Numbered from the stretch's first letter, positions 43,293 through 52,855 are shown. The stretch: DNA of 64,000 nucleotides from Vibrio japonicus (GCF_024582835.1 NZ_CP102096.1:2604001-2668000); one strand, 5' to 3'. Program-made: numbers and translations. Notes: a model not told the origin generated them from the sequence alone.

Positions 43293-45419
43293 TTGTATCT
43301 ATTCGATAGTCTCAAAGACGTTGCCCAAGAATACCTAACAGAGCCTCAAATTGAGGCTCTGCGTCAATCTTATGTGGTAGCGAAAAATGCCCATGAAGGG
43401 CAGACCCGTTCCAGCGGGGAACCTTATATCATCCACCCTGTTGCCGTCTCTCGTATCTTGGCCGAAATGCGTCTTGATATTGAAACTCTGCAGGCCGCAC
43501 TCCTTCACGATGTTATCGAAGACTGTGACGTCACCAAAGAAGAGCTAGAAACTCAGTTTGGTACAACAGTAGCTGAACTCGTTGATGGCGTGTCCAAACT
43601 GGATAAACTTAAGTTTCGAGATCGCAAGGAAGCCCAGGCTGAGAACTTTCGCAAAATGGTACTTGCCATGGTGCAAGACATTCGCGTCATTCTGATCAAA
43701 CTGGCTGACCGCACTCACAACATGCGTACTCTGGGTGCTCTACGCCCCGATAAAAAACGTCGCATCGCCCGTGAAACGCTCGAAATTTACTCTCCACTTG
43801 CCCACCGATTAGGCATACACAATATCAAGACAGAGCTAGAAGAGCTTGGTTTTGAAGCCTTGTATCCGAATCGTTATCGCGTACTCAAAGAAGTAGTAAA
43901 AGCCGCACGCGGTAACCGCAAAGAGATGATTCTACGCATCCATAGTGAGATTGAAGGGCGTCTAGAAGAAGTTGGTCTTAAAGCCCGTGTCGTCGGACGC
44001 GAGAAGAACCTGTTCTCCATCTACAATAAGATGAAAACCAAAGAACAGCGTTTTCACACCATCATGGACATCTACGCGTTTCGTGTGGTGGTGGAAGAGG
44101 CAGACACATGCTACCGCGTACTTGGCCAAGTGCATAGCTTGTACAAGCCGCGTCCAGGCCGCATGAAAGATTACATCGCAGTACCAAAAGCAAACGGCTA
44201 TCAATCGCTGCATACCTCTATGGTCGGCCCTCACGGTGTGCCGGTCGAAGTACAAATTCGTACGGAAGACATGGACCAAATGGCAGACAAAGGTGTCGCT
44301 GCGCACTGGTCATATAAAGGTAAAGGCAATAGCGAACGCACTGGTACCACTGCGCAAGTAAAAGCCCAGCGTTGGATGCAAAGCCTGCTTGAGCTACAAC
44401 AAAGTGCGGGTAACTCGTTTGAGTTTATCGAAAACGTTAAGTCTGACCTTTTCCCGGATGAAATTTACGTCTTCACGCCAAAAGGCCGCATTGTGGAAAT
44501 GCCAGTTGGCGCGACTGCGGTAGACTTCGCGTATGCCGTTCATACTGACGTAGGTAATACCTGTGTTGGCGCTCGTGTTGATAGAAATCCTTACCCTCTT
44601 AGCAAGTCGCTAAAAAATGGTCAGACGATTGAAATCATCAGTGCTCCGGGCGCAAGACCAAACGCCGCCTGGCTCAACTATGTAGTGACATCACGCGCGC
44701 GTACTAAGATCCGACAAGTTCTTAAAACCATGCGCCGTGAAGAGTCAATCACTCTAGGCCGACGCCTGCTTAACCACGCGCTGGGTGAGCTTTCGATCAC
44801 TGATATCAGTGAAGAAAATATCAACCACGTATTGGCAGAGCTCAAAGTCGCGACTCTGGAAGACTTACTCGCCGCTATCGGTCTTGGTGAGCGAATGAGC
44901 ATCGTGATTGCACGTCGCTTATTGGGCGATGCAGACGAGTTGACCGAAGTCACCAACGCAGACGGCAAACCGAAGAAGAAACTACCGATTCGTGGTGCTG
45001 AAGGGTTGCTGTTAACCTTTGCGAACTGTTGTCACCCAATTCCTGACGACCATATTATTGCCCACGTTTCTCCCGGTCGAGGACTGGTGGTACACCGCGA
45101 GACGTGTCCAAACGTACGTGGTTACCAGAAAGAACCAGATAAATACATGGCAGTGGAATGGTCAGAAGAGTACGACCAAGAGTTTATCGCAGAGCTACGA
45201 GTCGATGTACAGAACCGTCAAGGCGCACTGGCCGAACTGACCAATGTGATTTCCAAGACAGGCTCTAATATTCATGGCTTGTCGACCGAAGAACGTGATG
45301 GTCGCCTATACACAGTCACCGTATTGTTAACGACCAAAGACCGTGTTCATCTGGCTGGAATCATGCGTAAGATTAAAGCGATGCCACAAACGCTTAAAGT
45401 CCGTCGACGCAAAAACTAA
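43293..45419 (+). CDS. spoT: Bifunctional (p)ppGpp synthetase/hydrolase SpoT
   Basis: SpoT hydrolyses and weakly makes (p)ppGpp in response to carbon, fatty-acid and iron starvation. The 708 residues have: an HD hydrolase domain (HPVAVSRILAEMRLDIETLQ and ALLHDVIEDCDV at about 48-80), the synthetase domain (RPGRMKDYIAVPKANGYQSL at about 287-306), a TGS domain (YVFTPKGRIVEMPVGATAVD at about 391-410), and a C-terminal ACT domain (LRVDVQNRQGALAELTNVIS at about 635-654). The start is TTG, and MYLFDSL matches the E. coli SpoT start, so the rare start codon is conserved. Confidence 0.96.
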   Translation: MYLFDSLKDVAQEYLTEPQIEALRQSYVVAKNAHEGQTRSSGEPYIIHPVAVSRILAEMRLDIETLQAALLHDVIEDCDVTKEELETQFGTTVAELVDGVSKLDKLKFRDRKEAQAENFRKMVLAMVQDIRVILIKLADRTHNMRTLGALRPDKKRRIARETLEIYSPLAHRLGIHNIKTELEELGFEALYPNRYRVLKEVVKAARGNRKEMILRIHSEIEGRLEEVGLKARVVGREKNLFSIYNKMKTKEQRFHTIMDIYAFRVVVEEADTCYRVLGQVHSLYKPRPGRMKDYIAVPKANGYQSLHTSMVGPHGVPVEVQIRTEDMDQMADKGVAAHWSYKGKGNSERTGTTAQVKAQRWMQSLLELQQSAGNSFEFIENVKSDLFPDEIYVFTPKGRIVEMPVGATAVDFAYAVHTDVGNTCVGARVDRNPYPLSKSLKNGQTIEIISAPGARPNAAWLNYVVTSRARTKIRQVLKTMRREESITLGRRLLNHALGELSITDISEENINHVLAELKVATLEDLLAAIGLGERMSIVIARRLLGDADELTEVTNADGKPKKKLPIRGAEGLLLTFANCCHPIPDDHIIAHVSPGRGLVVHRETCPNVRGYQKEPDKYMAVEWSEEYDQEFIAELRVDVQNRQGALAELTNVISKTGSNIHGLSTEERDGRLYTVTVLLTTKDRVHLAGIMRKIKAMPQTLKVRRRKN

Positions 45420-45439
45420 CGCTTAGAATTAACTTCAAT

Positions 45440-45477
45440 CGCCCTTGAAATACACCATTTCAAGGGCGTTTATTTTT
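45440..45477 (+). terminator. Terminator between spoT and trmH
   Basis: CGCCCTTGAAAT-ACACC-ATTTCAAGGGCG is a 12-bp stem followed by TTTATTTTT. It lies just before the trmH start (45483), so trmH must have readthrough or its own promoter. Confidence 0.9.
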
Positions 45478-45482
45478 GAACT

Positions 45483-46166
45483 ATGAACATAGAACGCTAC
45501 CAACGAATTCAAGAAGTCCTGAAATCTCGACAGACCGACCTCACTCTGTGTCTGGAAGAAGTCCACAAGCCAAATAACGTCTCAGCAGTTATCCGCACCG
45601 CTGATGCTACTGGCTTGCACAAAGTCCATGCCGTTTGGCCTCACGAAATGCGCACACTGAGCCACACATCTGCGGGCGCACGTAACTGGGTGGAAGTGGA
45701 AACCCACGACTCAATTGCCGATGCAGTGAAAGAACTCAAAGCACAAGGCATGCAAGTATTGGTGACCAACTTGTCAGACACCGCTGTCGACTTTCGCGAG
45801 ATTGATTACACTAAACCTACCGCGATCATTCTCGGTAGCGAAAAAGTTGGCGCGTCCGAGCAAGCAAAGCGACTCGCTGATCAGGACATCATTATCCCAA
45901 TGATTGGCATGGTACAGTCGCTTAACGTTTCCGTTGCCAGTGCTGTGATTCTTTATGAAGCGCAGCGTCAACGCGATGCTGCAGGCATGTATGATAAAGA
46001 AAACAGCTCCCTGCCCGAGGAGGTTATTCACCGCACGCTGTTTGAGCGTGGACATCCGGTACTGGCAAAAGTCGCGAAACGCAAAGGCTTGCCATACCCA
46101 CCGTTAGATGACGAAGGCCAGATTGTTGCCGACGAAACCTGGTGGAAGGAGATGCAGAAAAAATAG
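45483..46166 (+). CDS. trmH: tRNA (guanosine-18-2'-O)-methyltransferase
   Basis: TrmH (SpoU) methylates the ribose of G18 in the D-loop of tRNAs with SAM. The 227 residues have the SPOUT motifs NNVSAVIRTADATGLHKVHA (about 32-51), AIILGSEKVGASEQAKRLAD (about 113-132) and IPMIGMVQSLNVSVASAVIL (about 137-156), which form the trefoil knot SAM site. The gene order spoT-trmH-recG is as in E. coli. The ATG lies immediately after the terminator of spoT. Confidence 0.95.
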   Translation: MNIERYQRIQEVLKSRQTDLTLCLEEVHKPNNVSAVIRTADATGLHKVHAVWPHEMRTLSHTSAGARNWVEVETHDSIADAVKELKAQGMQVLVTNLSDTAVDFREIDYTKPTAIILGSEKVGASEQAKRLADQDIIIPMIGMVQSLNVSVASAVILYEAQRQRDAAGMYDKENSSLPEEVIHRTLFERGHPVLAKVAKRKGLPYPPLDDEGQIVADETWWKEMQKK

Positions 46167-46260
46167 CGAGCACATCTGCTCATACGCTATTTTTCCTGTA
46201 CAAATACACAGCTGGGTGGTTAACTATCTCCAAATCTTTAAATGATAGACGAGTTACGTT

Positions 46261-48339
46261 ATGTCCCAGCTTTTATCAGCGATTCCGCTTACTTCTCTCT
46301 CTGGCGTTGGTGCCAAAGTCGCAGAGAAGCTCGAAAAAGTTGGGCTTGTTTCCGTTCAAGATCTACTATTCCATCTCCCCCTTCGCTACGAAGACCGTAC
46401 TCGTATATACCCAATCATCAAGCTGCATGCTGGTTTATGGGCTGCCGTACAAGGCAAAGTGATGAGCGCAGACACCATATTCGGTAAACGTAAAATGTTG
46501 GCGGTCAAGTTAAGTGACGGGAACGGCACAATTACACTGCGCTTTTTTAACTTCACAGCGGCGATGAAAAACAACTTCGCCGAAGGTAAAACCGTGCACG
46601 CTTACGGGGAGATAAAACGGGGGGGTTACGGGCTGGAGATCGTCCATCCAGATTACAAATTCTACGCACCGAACCAAAAAGTCGATGTTGAAGAAACACT
46701 TACCCCGGTTTACCCAACAACCGAAGGGCTACGCCAAATAACCCTACGCAACTTAACCGACCAAGCGTTAGCGCTACTCGATAAGGCTGCGGTGCAAGAG
46801 TTACTACCCTCAGGCCTCTATAACCATCAAATTACGCTCGCACAGGCGCTGCATACTATCCATAGACCACCACCGAATATCAACCTTGAACAGTTCGATG
46901 AAGGTCAACACCCAGCTCAAATCCGTTTAATCATGGAAGAGCTCCTCGCGCAAAACTTATCGATGCTCTCCGTGCGTAGTAAGGGCCAAAAAGACGCTGC
47001 GTTACCTTTACCAGACAGCAATAAACTCAAACAACAATTGCTCGACCAACTGCCCTTTTCCCCTACCAATGCACAGAGTCGCGTGGTGAAAGAGATCGAA
47101 CAAGATCTTGTGCAACCTCACCCTATGATGCGTTTAGTCCAGGGAGACGTAGGTTCAGGGAAAACGTTAGTTGCAGCGATGGCAGCACTTCGAGCGTTAG
47201 AGCATGGCTACCAAGTAGCGTTGATGGCTCCCACGGAATTACTTGCAGAGCAGCATGCGATCAATTTTGCCAATTGGTTTGAACCAATGGGCATCAAAGT
47301 TGGCTGGTTGGCAGGAAAACTCAAAGGCAAAGCCAAAGAAACAGAGCTTGAAAGAATTGCCAGTGGCGAAGCGCAAATGGTGGTTGGTACACACGCGCTA
47401 TTCCAAGAGCACGTAAAGTTTAACCACTTAGCACTCGTGATCATTGATGAGCAACACCGTTTTGGCGTCCACCAACGCCTAGAACTGCGTGAAAAAGGCG
47501 AAAAACAAGGGGCATTTCCACATCAGTTAATCATGACCGCGACACCTATCCCACGTACATTGGCGATGACCGCGTACGCCGATCTCGAAACATCGGTGAT
47601 CGATGAACTGCCGCCGGGAAGAACACCAATTCAAACCGTTGCGATACCTGATACCAAACGTGACGACATCATCGAACGCGTGCGACATGCCTGTTTAACT
47701 GAAGGCAAGCAAGCATATTGGGTGTGTACTTTAATTGATGAGTCAGAACTACTGGAAGCGCAAGCCGCCGCCGATACCGCTGAAGACCTACAACGCAAGC
47801 TTCCTGATGTCAAAATCGGCCTGGTGCATGGAAGAATGAAACCCGCCGAGAAACAAGCGGTGATGCAGGACTTCAAAGCAAACAAGTTGCAACTTTTGGT
47901 CGCGACTACGGTGATAGAAGTGGGTGTGGATGTGCCTAACTCAAGCTTAATGATCATCGAAAATCCAGAGCGTCTTGGCTTGGCTCAGCTCCACCAGCTG
48001 CGTGGACGAGTGGGTCGAGGTAGCGTCGCCAGTCATTGTGTCTTGCTTTACCACGCACCATTATCTAAAACCGCACAAAAGCGTTTGGGCGTTCTAAGAG
48101 AAAGTAATGATGGATTTGTGATTGCACAACGCGATCTAGAGATTCGAGGTCCGGGTGAATTACTCGGCACAAAGCAGACCGGAGTGGCCGACTTTAAGAT
48201 TGCCGATTTAGTTAGAGATCAACGTTTAATCCCCGAAGTTCAACGCATCGCGCGTTACATTCACGACAACTACCCAGACAACGCGGTAGCGATTATCGAC
48301 CGTTGGCTCGGCGACCGTGACGTGTACGCCAAAGCCTAA
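46261..48339 (+). CDS. recG: ATP-dependent DNA helicase RecG
   Basis: RecG reverses stalled forks and unwinds branched DNA. The 692 residues include the N-terminal wedge/OB fold (VQGKVMSADTIFGKRKMLAV at about 63), Walker A in LVQGDVGSGKTLVAAMAALR (about 294-313), TELLAEQHA, the DExx box IIDEQHRFGVHQRLELREKG (about 397-416), motif III MTATPIPRTLAMT and motifs V-VI ATTVIEVGVDVPNSSLMIIE (about 551-570) and QLRGRVGRG. Full length. It ends at a strong terminator. Confidence 0.97.
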   Translation: MSQLLSAIPLTSLSGVGAKVAEKLEKVGLVSVQDLLFHLPLRYEDRTRIYPIIKLHAGLWAAVQGKVMSADTIFGKRKMLAVKLSDGNGTITLRFFNFTAAMKNNFAEGKTVHAYGEIKRGGYGLEIVHPDYKFYAPNQKVDVEETLTPVYPTTEGLRQITLRNLTDQALALLDKAAVQELLPSGLYNHQITLAQALHTIHRPPPNINLEQFDEGQHPAQIRLIMEELLAQNLSMLSVRSKGQKDAALPLPDSNKLKQQLLDQLPFSPTNAQSRVVKEIEQDLVQPHPMMRLVQGDVGSGKTLVAAMAALRALEHGYQVALMAPTELLAEQHAINFANWFEPMGIKVGWLAGKLKGKAKETELERIASGEAQMVVGTHALFQEHVKFNHLALVIIDEQHRFGVHQRLELREKGEKQGAFPHQLIMTATPIPRTLAMTAYADLETSVIDELPPGRTPIQTVAIPDTKRDDIIERVRHACLTEGKQAYWVCTLIDESELLEAQAAADTAEDLQRKLPDVKIGLVHGRMKPAEKQAVMQDFKANKLQLLVATTVIEVGVDVPNSSLMIIENPERLGLAQLHQLRGRVGRGSVASHCVLLYHAPLSKTAQKRLGVLRESNDGFVIAQRDLEIRGPGELLGTKQTGVADFKIADLVRDQRLIPEVQRIARYIHDNYPDNAVAIIDRWLGDRDVYAKA

Positions 48340-48347
48340 AACAACAA

Positions 48348-48378
48348 AGGGTTGATACTGATGTATCAACCCTCTTTG
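48348..48378. terminator. Terminator between recG and cysQ
   Basis: GGGTTGATAC-TGAT-GTATCAACCC followed by TCTTTG. It lies between convergent genes. Confidence 0.8.
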
Positions 48379-48403
48379 CATTGACTATTCAAGCGAGCCA
48401 GAG

Positions 48404-49231
48404 CTAGTCTTTGATTTTTAAGATTTCATCCCACGGCAGGCTTTCATCACCCAACACAATAAAGTTTGGATTCTCTAGCGTATCGCGCTCATTGTATGAC
48501 AGTGGCTCAAGCTGGGTACTGAGAATGCGCCCACCCGCCTCTTCAACAATACATTGTGTCGCAGCGGTATCCCACTCTCCTGTCGGCCCAAGGCGCAGGT
48601 AACAATCCACAGCCCCTTCGGCCACCAAGCACGCTTTCAATGCGGCAGAACCAAGCGGAACCAAATCGTAGTTCCACGCGCTACTCATACGGCTAGTAAT
48701 GCGGTTAATGTCTTGTCGGCGACTGATGGCGATGGCGATTGGCGAAGAGCGACCATCGTGCTCATGGCTATTAATACGCACACTTTCGTGCATATCAGGG
48801 ATTTTCCATGCACCTTTACCTTGATACGCGTAGTACGTCACACCAGAAACCGGACCATAAACGACACCCATAATCGGCTTATTGTTTTCTACCAGCGCGA
48901 TAATAGTCGCAAAGTCGCCACTGCGAGCAATAAACTCTTGAGTACCATCAAGCGGGTCAACCAACCAGTAGCGGTCCCACTGAGAACGCTTATCTAAACT
49001 GATGTCTGCGGCTTCTTCCGACAGTACCGGAATATCCGGCGTCAACTCTGATAACTGCTCGACAATAAATTTATGCGCGGCAATATCTGCGCTAGTAACG
49101 GGTGTTTCATCACTTTTGGTAAACGCCTGATACTCTTTTTTCTCGTAAATATCGAGAATCAACTGTCCAGCAGAACGGGCAATGTCAATCACGGCATTGA
49201 TGTGCTGGGAAAGGTCTTGTGTCATTGGCAT
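48404..49231 (-). CDS. cysQ: 3'(2'),5'-bisphosphate nucleotidase CysQ
   Basis: CysQ removes the 3'-phosphate from PAP/PAPS formed in sulfate assimilation. The 275-residue inositol-monophosphatase-fold enzyme has TPVTSADIAAHKFIVEQL (about 43-60), the metal site VLSEEAADI, WLVDPLDGTQEFIARSGDFA (about 89-108, the DPLDGT signature) and LGPTGEWDTAATQCIVEEAG (about 211-230, WDxAA). I choose the ATG at 49231 because AAAGGA lies 6 bases upstream. A TTG two codons earlier is the only longer alternative. It is 22 bases from nudE. Confidence 0.94.
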   Translation of the reverse strand: MPMTQDLSQHINAVIDIARSAGQLILDIYEKKEYQAFTKSDETPVTSADIAAHKFIVEQLSELTPDIPVLSEEAADISLDKRSQWDRYWLVDPLDGTQEFIARSGDFATIIALVENNKPIMGVVYGPVSGVTYYAYQGKGAWKIPDMHESVRINSHEHDGRSSPIAIAISRRQDINRITSRMSSAWNYDLVPLGSAALKACLVAEGAVDCYLRLGPTGEWDTAATQCIVEEAGGRILSTQLEPLSYNERDTLENPNFIVLGDESLPWDEILKIKD

Positions 49232-49253
49232 GGTCAATCCTTTACGCCCTTTA

Positions 49254-49802
49254 TTATGCAGCTAATGATCTTAGGGCGAGTAACAACGCGGTGATACTCC
49301 GTGCTTCACAAAAATCAAGATGAGTTAACAGTTCCTCTGCTTGCGCTAGTGGCCAGCGGATCACTTCCAATGGTTCAGGCTCGTCGCCTTCTAGTTGTTC
49401 TGAGTATAGATCTTCTGCGATAAACAGAGTCATTTTGCTAGAAAAATAAGACGGAGCAAGAATCACTTCTTTCAAAGGCGTTAGCTTTCTTGTACCAAAA
49501 CCGATCTCTTCTTTTAGCTCTCGATCCGCCGCTTGCTCTGGCGTTTCACCTGGATCAATCAGCCCTTTGGGGAAACCAAGCTCGTAACGTTCAGTGCCCG
49601 CAGCATACTCACGTACCAATAAAATATCACCCTGCGCAGTGACCGGAACCATCATCACGGCATTCCGACCACGTGGTTTCATCCGTTCGTAAGTACGATG
49701 CTCACCATTACTAAAGCGCAAGTCGAGAGCTTCGATGGAGAACAACCTAGATTGGGCAACGGTTTCTTTTGCCAGAACTTCTGGCGGTGTTCGCTTAGCC
49801 AC
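49254..49802 (-). CDS. nudE: ADP compounds hydrolase NudE
   Basis: NudE is a Nudix hydrolase that cleaves ADP-ribose, NADH and related ADP sugars. The 182 residues contain the full Nudix box GLIDPGETPEQAADRELKEE plus IGFG (about 77-100), with RYELGFPKG before it and LAPSYFSSKMTLFIAEDL after it, the NudE-specific region. Located in the nudE-cysQ pair on the same strand as in other gammaproteobacteria. Starts with MAKRTPPEVLAKETVAQSRL. Confidence 0.94.
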   Translation of the reverse strand: MAKRTPPEVLAKETVAQSRLFSIEALDLRFSNGEHRTYERMKPRGRNAVMMVPVTAQGDILLVREYAAGTERYELGFPKGLIDPGETPEQAADRELKEEIGFGTRKLTPLKEVILAPSYFSSKMTLFIAEDLYSEQLEGDEPEPLEVIRWPLAQAEELLTHLDFCEARSITALLLALRSLAA

Positions 49803-49865
49803 ACTCTTGCTCCTTAGTAAAATTGTAATGTCTTAATATATGAGAAAAACATCTGGTTTTAAATC

Positions 49866-49896
49866 AAAAAAGGGCTGACATTTCTGCCAACCCTTT
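49866..49896 (-). terminator. Terminator after nfuA
   Basis: On the minus strand AAAGGGTTGGCA-GAAA-TGTCAGCCCTTT (with G-U pairs) is followed by TTTTG. It lies between nfuA and nudE. Confidence 0.7.
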
Positions 49897-49933
49897 CTCA
49901 TTCTTATGCGTAAATCACAAGTATCTTAACAAG

Positions 49934-50521
49934 TTAGTAGTAAGAGTGCTCGCCACGGTCGTGCTCGGTTGCGTCACGAACGGCTGTCAGCTCACCATTA
50001 AACTCTTGGATTAGTTGCTTCTCGATGCCTTCTTTCAAAGTCACATCCACCATAGAACAGCCGTTACAGCCGCCACCGAATGAAACAATCGCAACGCCTT
50101 CTTCGGTAATCTCAACAAGGTTTACGTGGCCGCCATGGCTAGCCAGCTGTGGGTTAACCTGAGTTTGAATTACGTACTCAACGCGCTCGATAAGTGGCGC
50201 ATTGTCAGAAACTTTACGCATCTTCGCGTTTGGCGCTTTTAGCGTTAGCTGCGAGCCCATTTTGTCAGTCACAAAATCGATCTCTGCGTCTTCTAGGAAA
50301 GGCAGGCTTAGCTCATCTACGTACGCAGAAAAACCTTCAAACGCAAACTCAGTGTCTGTACCTTCTACCGCTTCTGGTGGGCAGTAAGACACACCACACT
50401 CAGCGTTTTGAGTCCCTGGGTTCACTACGAATACACGAATGTTAGTGCCTTCTGGCTGTTGGCTCAAAAGGTTAGCAAAATGCTTTTGAGCATTTTCTGT
50501 AATAGTAATAGGATTTGACAC
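49934..50521 (-). CDS. nfuA: Fe-S biogenesis protein NfuA
   Basis: NfuA carries and delivers [4Fe-4S] clusters, mainly under oxidative stress or iron limitation. The 195 residues hold an A-type-like N-terminal domain ([20 protein letters not shown]) lacking its cysteines and a C-terminal Nfu domain with the CxxC pair in [19 protein letters not shown] (about 147-165), which binds the cluster between two subunits. [16 protein letters not shown] is the conserved lead-in. It shares strand with comF upstream (98 bases away). No IscR or OxyR site was identified. Confidence 0.95.
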   Translation of the reverse strand: MSNPITITENAQKHFANLLSQQPEGTNIRVFVVNPGTQNAECGVSYCPPEAVEGTDTEFAFEGFSAYVDELSLPFLEDAEIDFVTDKMGSQLTLKAPNAKMRKVSDNAPLIERVEYVIQTQVNPQLASHGGHVNLVEITEEGVAIVSFGGGCNGCSMVDVTLKEGIEKQLIQEFNGELTAVRDATEHDRGEHSYY

Positions 50522-50619
50522 GACGAATACCTGAGTAAATTTGTAGGCTATTTAGTCACCATTCTACTCCTGATTTTTGCAAGATCTAGCCCTTCGGTAT
50601 GAAAACTCGAGATCTAAAG

Positions 50620-51321
50620 CTAGGATGTCGGTTCAGGAGTCCGGCAGATGCAATAAATATCAACGGTTTCCACGCCTGCTTCAAGCAGTAATTTACATAA
50701 ATGCTGCACAGTACTCCCCGTGGTCAGCACGTCATCAACAATCGCGACATGCTTAACATTTACGGGTTGAATCAATCGAAATGCATCATGCAGGTTTCGC
50801 ATTCTTTGGGCGCGGTCTTTACCCTGCTGGGGTGAGGTTGCACGTGTCCGCTTGAACAGATTGTTATACGGTCTGTTTAGGGACTTTGCCAAACTCAACG
50901 CAATCAGTTCGCTTTGGTTAAATCCTCTGTACCATTGTCTTTTCCAATGCAATGGGACCGATGTGAGAAGTTCTGCTGGTTTCTGTATCCTTGGGACAAG
51001 CAAACTGGCGAGTTTGGCGCCTTGCCAGAACTGGCGCTCATATTTAAGCCTATGAACATACCCAGAAATCGGTTGTTGGTAGTCTCCCACACAAAAAACA
51101 CGTTGCCATGTTGGCGGTTCAACCAAACACTTCCCACAAACCTCCATCTGCGTTTCCATGGGTAAGCCACAGCGGGAACATCTTTTTACTTCAGTGATAT
51201 AGCGCTGACAGTGTTCACACAACCAGGAGAAATCTGCACTCTGCCCTACCTCGAGTTGACACACCTCGCAATGCGGCGGCAAGAGGTCCGTTGTGTATTT
51301 TTTCAACCAATGAGCTACCAT
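50620..51321 (-). CDS. comF: ComF/GntX-family phosphoribosyltransferase-like protein
   Basis: A 233-residue protein with an N-terminal zinc-finger-like region (HCEVCQLE, LCEHCQRY, CSRCGLPM and CGKCL at about 16-65) and a C-terminal PRT-type fold with VAIVDDVLTTGSTVQHLCKL (about 190-209). Homologues are linked to DNA uptake (ComF) or annotated GntX in E. coli; in Vibrio a comF gene is needed for natural transformation, so a competence role is likely. I choose the start at 51321 because GAGG lies upstream; an earlier in-frame start exists at 51357. It is divergent from bioH. Confidence 0.85.
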   Translation of the reverse strand: MVAHWLKKYTTDLLPPHCEVCQLEVGQSADFSWLCEHCQRYITEVKRCSRCGLPMETQMEVCGKCLVEPPTWQRVFCVGDYQQPISGYVHRLKYERQFWQGAKLASLLVPRIQKPAELLTSVPLHWKRQWYRGFNQSELIALSLAKSLNRPYNNLFKRTRATSPQQGKDRAQRMRNLHDAFRLIQPVNVKHVAIVDDVLTTGSTVQHLCKLLLEAGVETVDIYCICRTPEPTS

Positions 51322-51386
51322 AGCCGCCTCTGCACAAAATTTTTGGTTATTGTGCATGGGTTATGAAAAGTGAAAGGATGAAAAAA

Positions 51387-52178
51387 GTGGCAACAAGTGA
51401 GAGCGTAAATTCACCACTCTACTGGCAGTCTTCAGGAGAAGGTGACGATATTGTCCTACTTCATGGCTGGGGTATGAACGGAGCAGTCTGGCACCAAACC
51501 GTTGAAGCGCTAAACCAGCAATACCGTGTTCATGTGGTGGACTTGCCGGGGTTTGGTCACAGCCATCAAACGCATTTTGACTCAATTGAGCACATGGCGG
51601 ATCTGGTGCTTGAGCACGCGCCAGAAAAAGCGATTTGGCTTGGCTGGTCTTTAGGCGGCCTTCTCGCCACACATATCGCCCTACATCATCCTGAGCGAGT
51701 AGAAAAGCTGATCACCGTTGCCAGCTCTCCTAAGTTTGCCGCCGATAAGCCTTGGCGTGGTATTCAACCTAACGTGTTGAGTGCCTTCACCGAACAACTG
51801 GTCGAAGACTTCCAGCGGACGATTGAGCAATTTATGGCGCTGCAAGCGATGGGTAGTCCATCTGCACGCCAAGACGTAAAATCGCTCAAGAAAGCGGTTC
51901 TCTCTCGCCCATCTCCCAATCCTAAATCGCTGCTTGCAGGGTTAAACCTATTAGCCGATATCGACTACCGAGAAATGTTGAGCGCACTACAACTGCCGAC
52001 ACTCCGACTATATGGACGTTTGGATGGGCTTGTGCCTGCCAAAGTGGCAACCGATGTGGATTCGTTAATGCCCGGCAGTGAAAGTTTCATCTTTGGTTCA
52101 TCGTCTCACGCGCCTTTCATGACCGAATTTGATGAGTTCTGTCAGCAAGTTACGCGCTTTATGAACGAAAAATCATAA
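51387..52178 (+). CDS. bioH: Pimeloyl-[acyl-carrier protein] methyl ester esterase BioH
   Basis: BioH removes the methyl group that masks pimeloyl-ACP, completing pimelate synthesis for biotin. The alpha/beta hydrolase has IVLLHGWGMNGAVWHQTVEA, the nucleophile elbow WLGWSLGGLLATHIAL (Ser in GWSLGG), the acid in YGRLDGLVP and the His in GSSSHAPFMTEF. Three in-frame starts compete: ATG 51363, ATG 51378 and GTG 51387. AAAGG at 51373-51377 has the best spacing (9 bases) to the GTG, giving 263 residues. Linked to comF head to head. Confidence 0.92.
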   Translation: MATSESVNSPLYWQSSGEGDDIVLLHGWGMNGAVWHQTVEALNQQYRVHVVDLPGFGHSHQTHFDSIEHMADLVLEHAPEKAIWLGWSLGGLLATHIALHHPERVEKLITVASSPKFAADKPWRGIQPNVLSAFTEQLVEDFQRTIEQFMALQAMGSPSARQDVKSLKKAVLSRPSPNPKSLLAGLNLLADIDYREMLSALQLPTLRLYGRLDGLVPAKVATDVDSLMPGSESFIFGSSSHAPFMTEFDEFCQQVTRFMNEKS

Positions 52179-52299
52179 AATCTTTGACCTCAATGCTAAA
52201 TATTTGACCCTTCTGGTCGATAAATAGACGAACTGGATGACTTTACGTGAGATTAAACTTTTGCGAGAGGAACCCAGTCGGGCGTGAGGAGATTTAGCG

Positions 52300-52770
52300 A
52301 TGCTCGTATCACCTACGAACGTAAGTGTGCCGCTAATTGCCCCATCGGTGAATGTTCAGACGGAGCAAGCTGCTCGCGATAATAAAGTGCGCGAACCGAT
52401 TGTTCCGACGATGGCATTGACCAAGAGTAATGCTGAGCGAAAAGTCAAAGCAGACGATAAAAGGCGCAAACAATCGTCATGGGATCCTTCAGAGCATCCG
52501 AGCTATGAAACCGGTGAACAAGACGAAGAAAGTGACTCTTATCTGGATAATCCGGAGGATACCCTTGCGAGGATGTTCCAACTGCTCTCCCTGAATAGCT
52601 ACAGTCAACATCAAGGGAAAGGCTATGCGATGCGCTTTCGGTTGCCCAAACGTATAATCGATGCGGCGAGAACGGAAGGCAAAATGGCAAAACGCAGAAC
52701 CGTAATTAAGTTTCACTATGGCCACGCTGTGGCGCCGAATACGCCATCCGATGTGATTGCGGTGTTGTAG
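52300..52770 (+). CDS. Conserved hypothetical protein
   Basis: I do not recognise a named family. The 156 residues have a polar, probably disordered N-terminal half, rich in Lys, Arg, Asp and Glu (KVKADDKRRKQSSWDPSEHP, TGEQDEESDSYLDNPEDTLA), and a more ordered basic C-terminal half (YAMRFRLPKRIIDAARTEGK, RRTVIKFHYGHAVAP). There is no signal peptide or membrane segment. A good ribosome-binding site (GAGGAGA about 8 bases before the ATG) and terminator afterwards support that it is real. It lies between bioH and the convergent tex gene. Confidence 0.65.
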   Translation: MLVSPTNVSVPLIAPSVNVQTEQAARDNKVREPIVPTMALTKSNAERKVKADDKRRKQSSWDPSEHPSYETGEQDEESDSYLDNPEDTLARMFQLLSLNSYSQHQGKGYAMRFRLPKRIIDAARTEGKMAKRRTVIKFHYGHAVAPNTPSDVIAVL

Positions 52771-52804
52771 TACCTAATGTTCGATATTCAGAATTAGGAA
52801 ATAC

Positions 52805-52855
52805 CGAAAAAAAATCCCCGCGTCTCAACACAAGACTGCGGGGATTTGTATTTTA
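52805..52855. terminator. Bidirectional terminator between the hypothetical gene and tex
   Basis: AAATCCCCGC and GCGGGGATTT (52812-52821, 52838-52847) pair, with inner GTCT/AGAC pairs. There is a T-run of eight on the minus strand and TTTGTATTTT on the plus strand. It ends the converging tex and hypothetical genes. Confidence 0.92.

Noticed and set aside
44678..44968. Antisense frames within spoT and recG
   Set aside because: They lie opposite strongly conserved domains and have no recognisable product.
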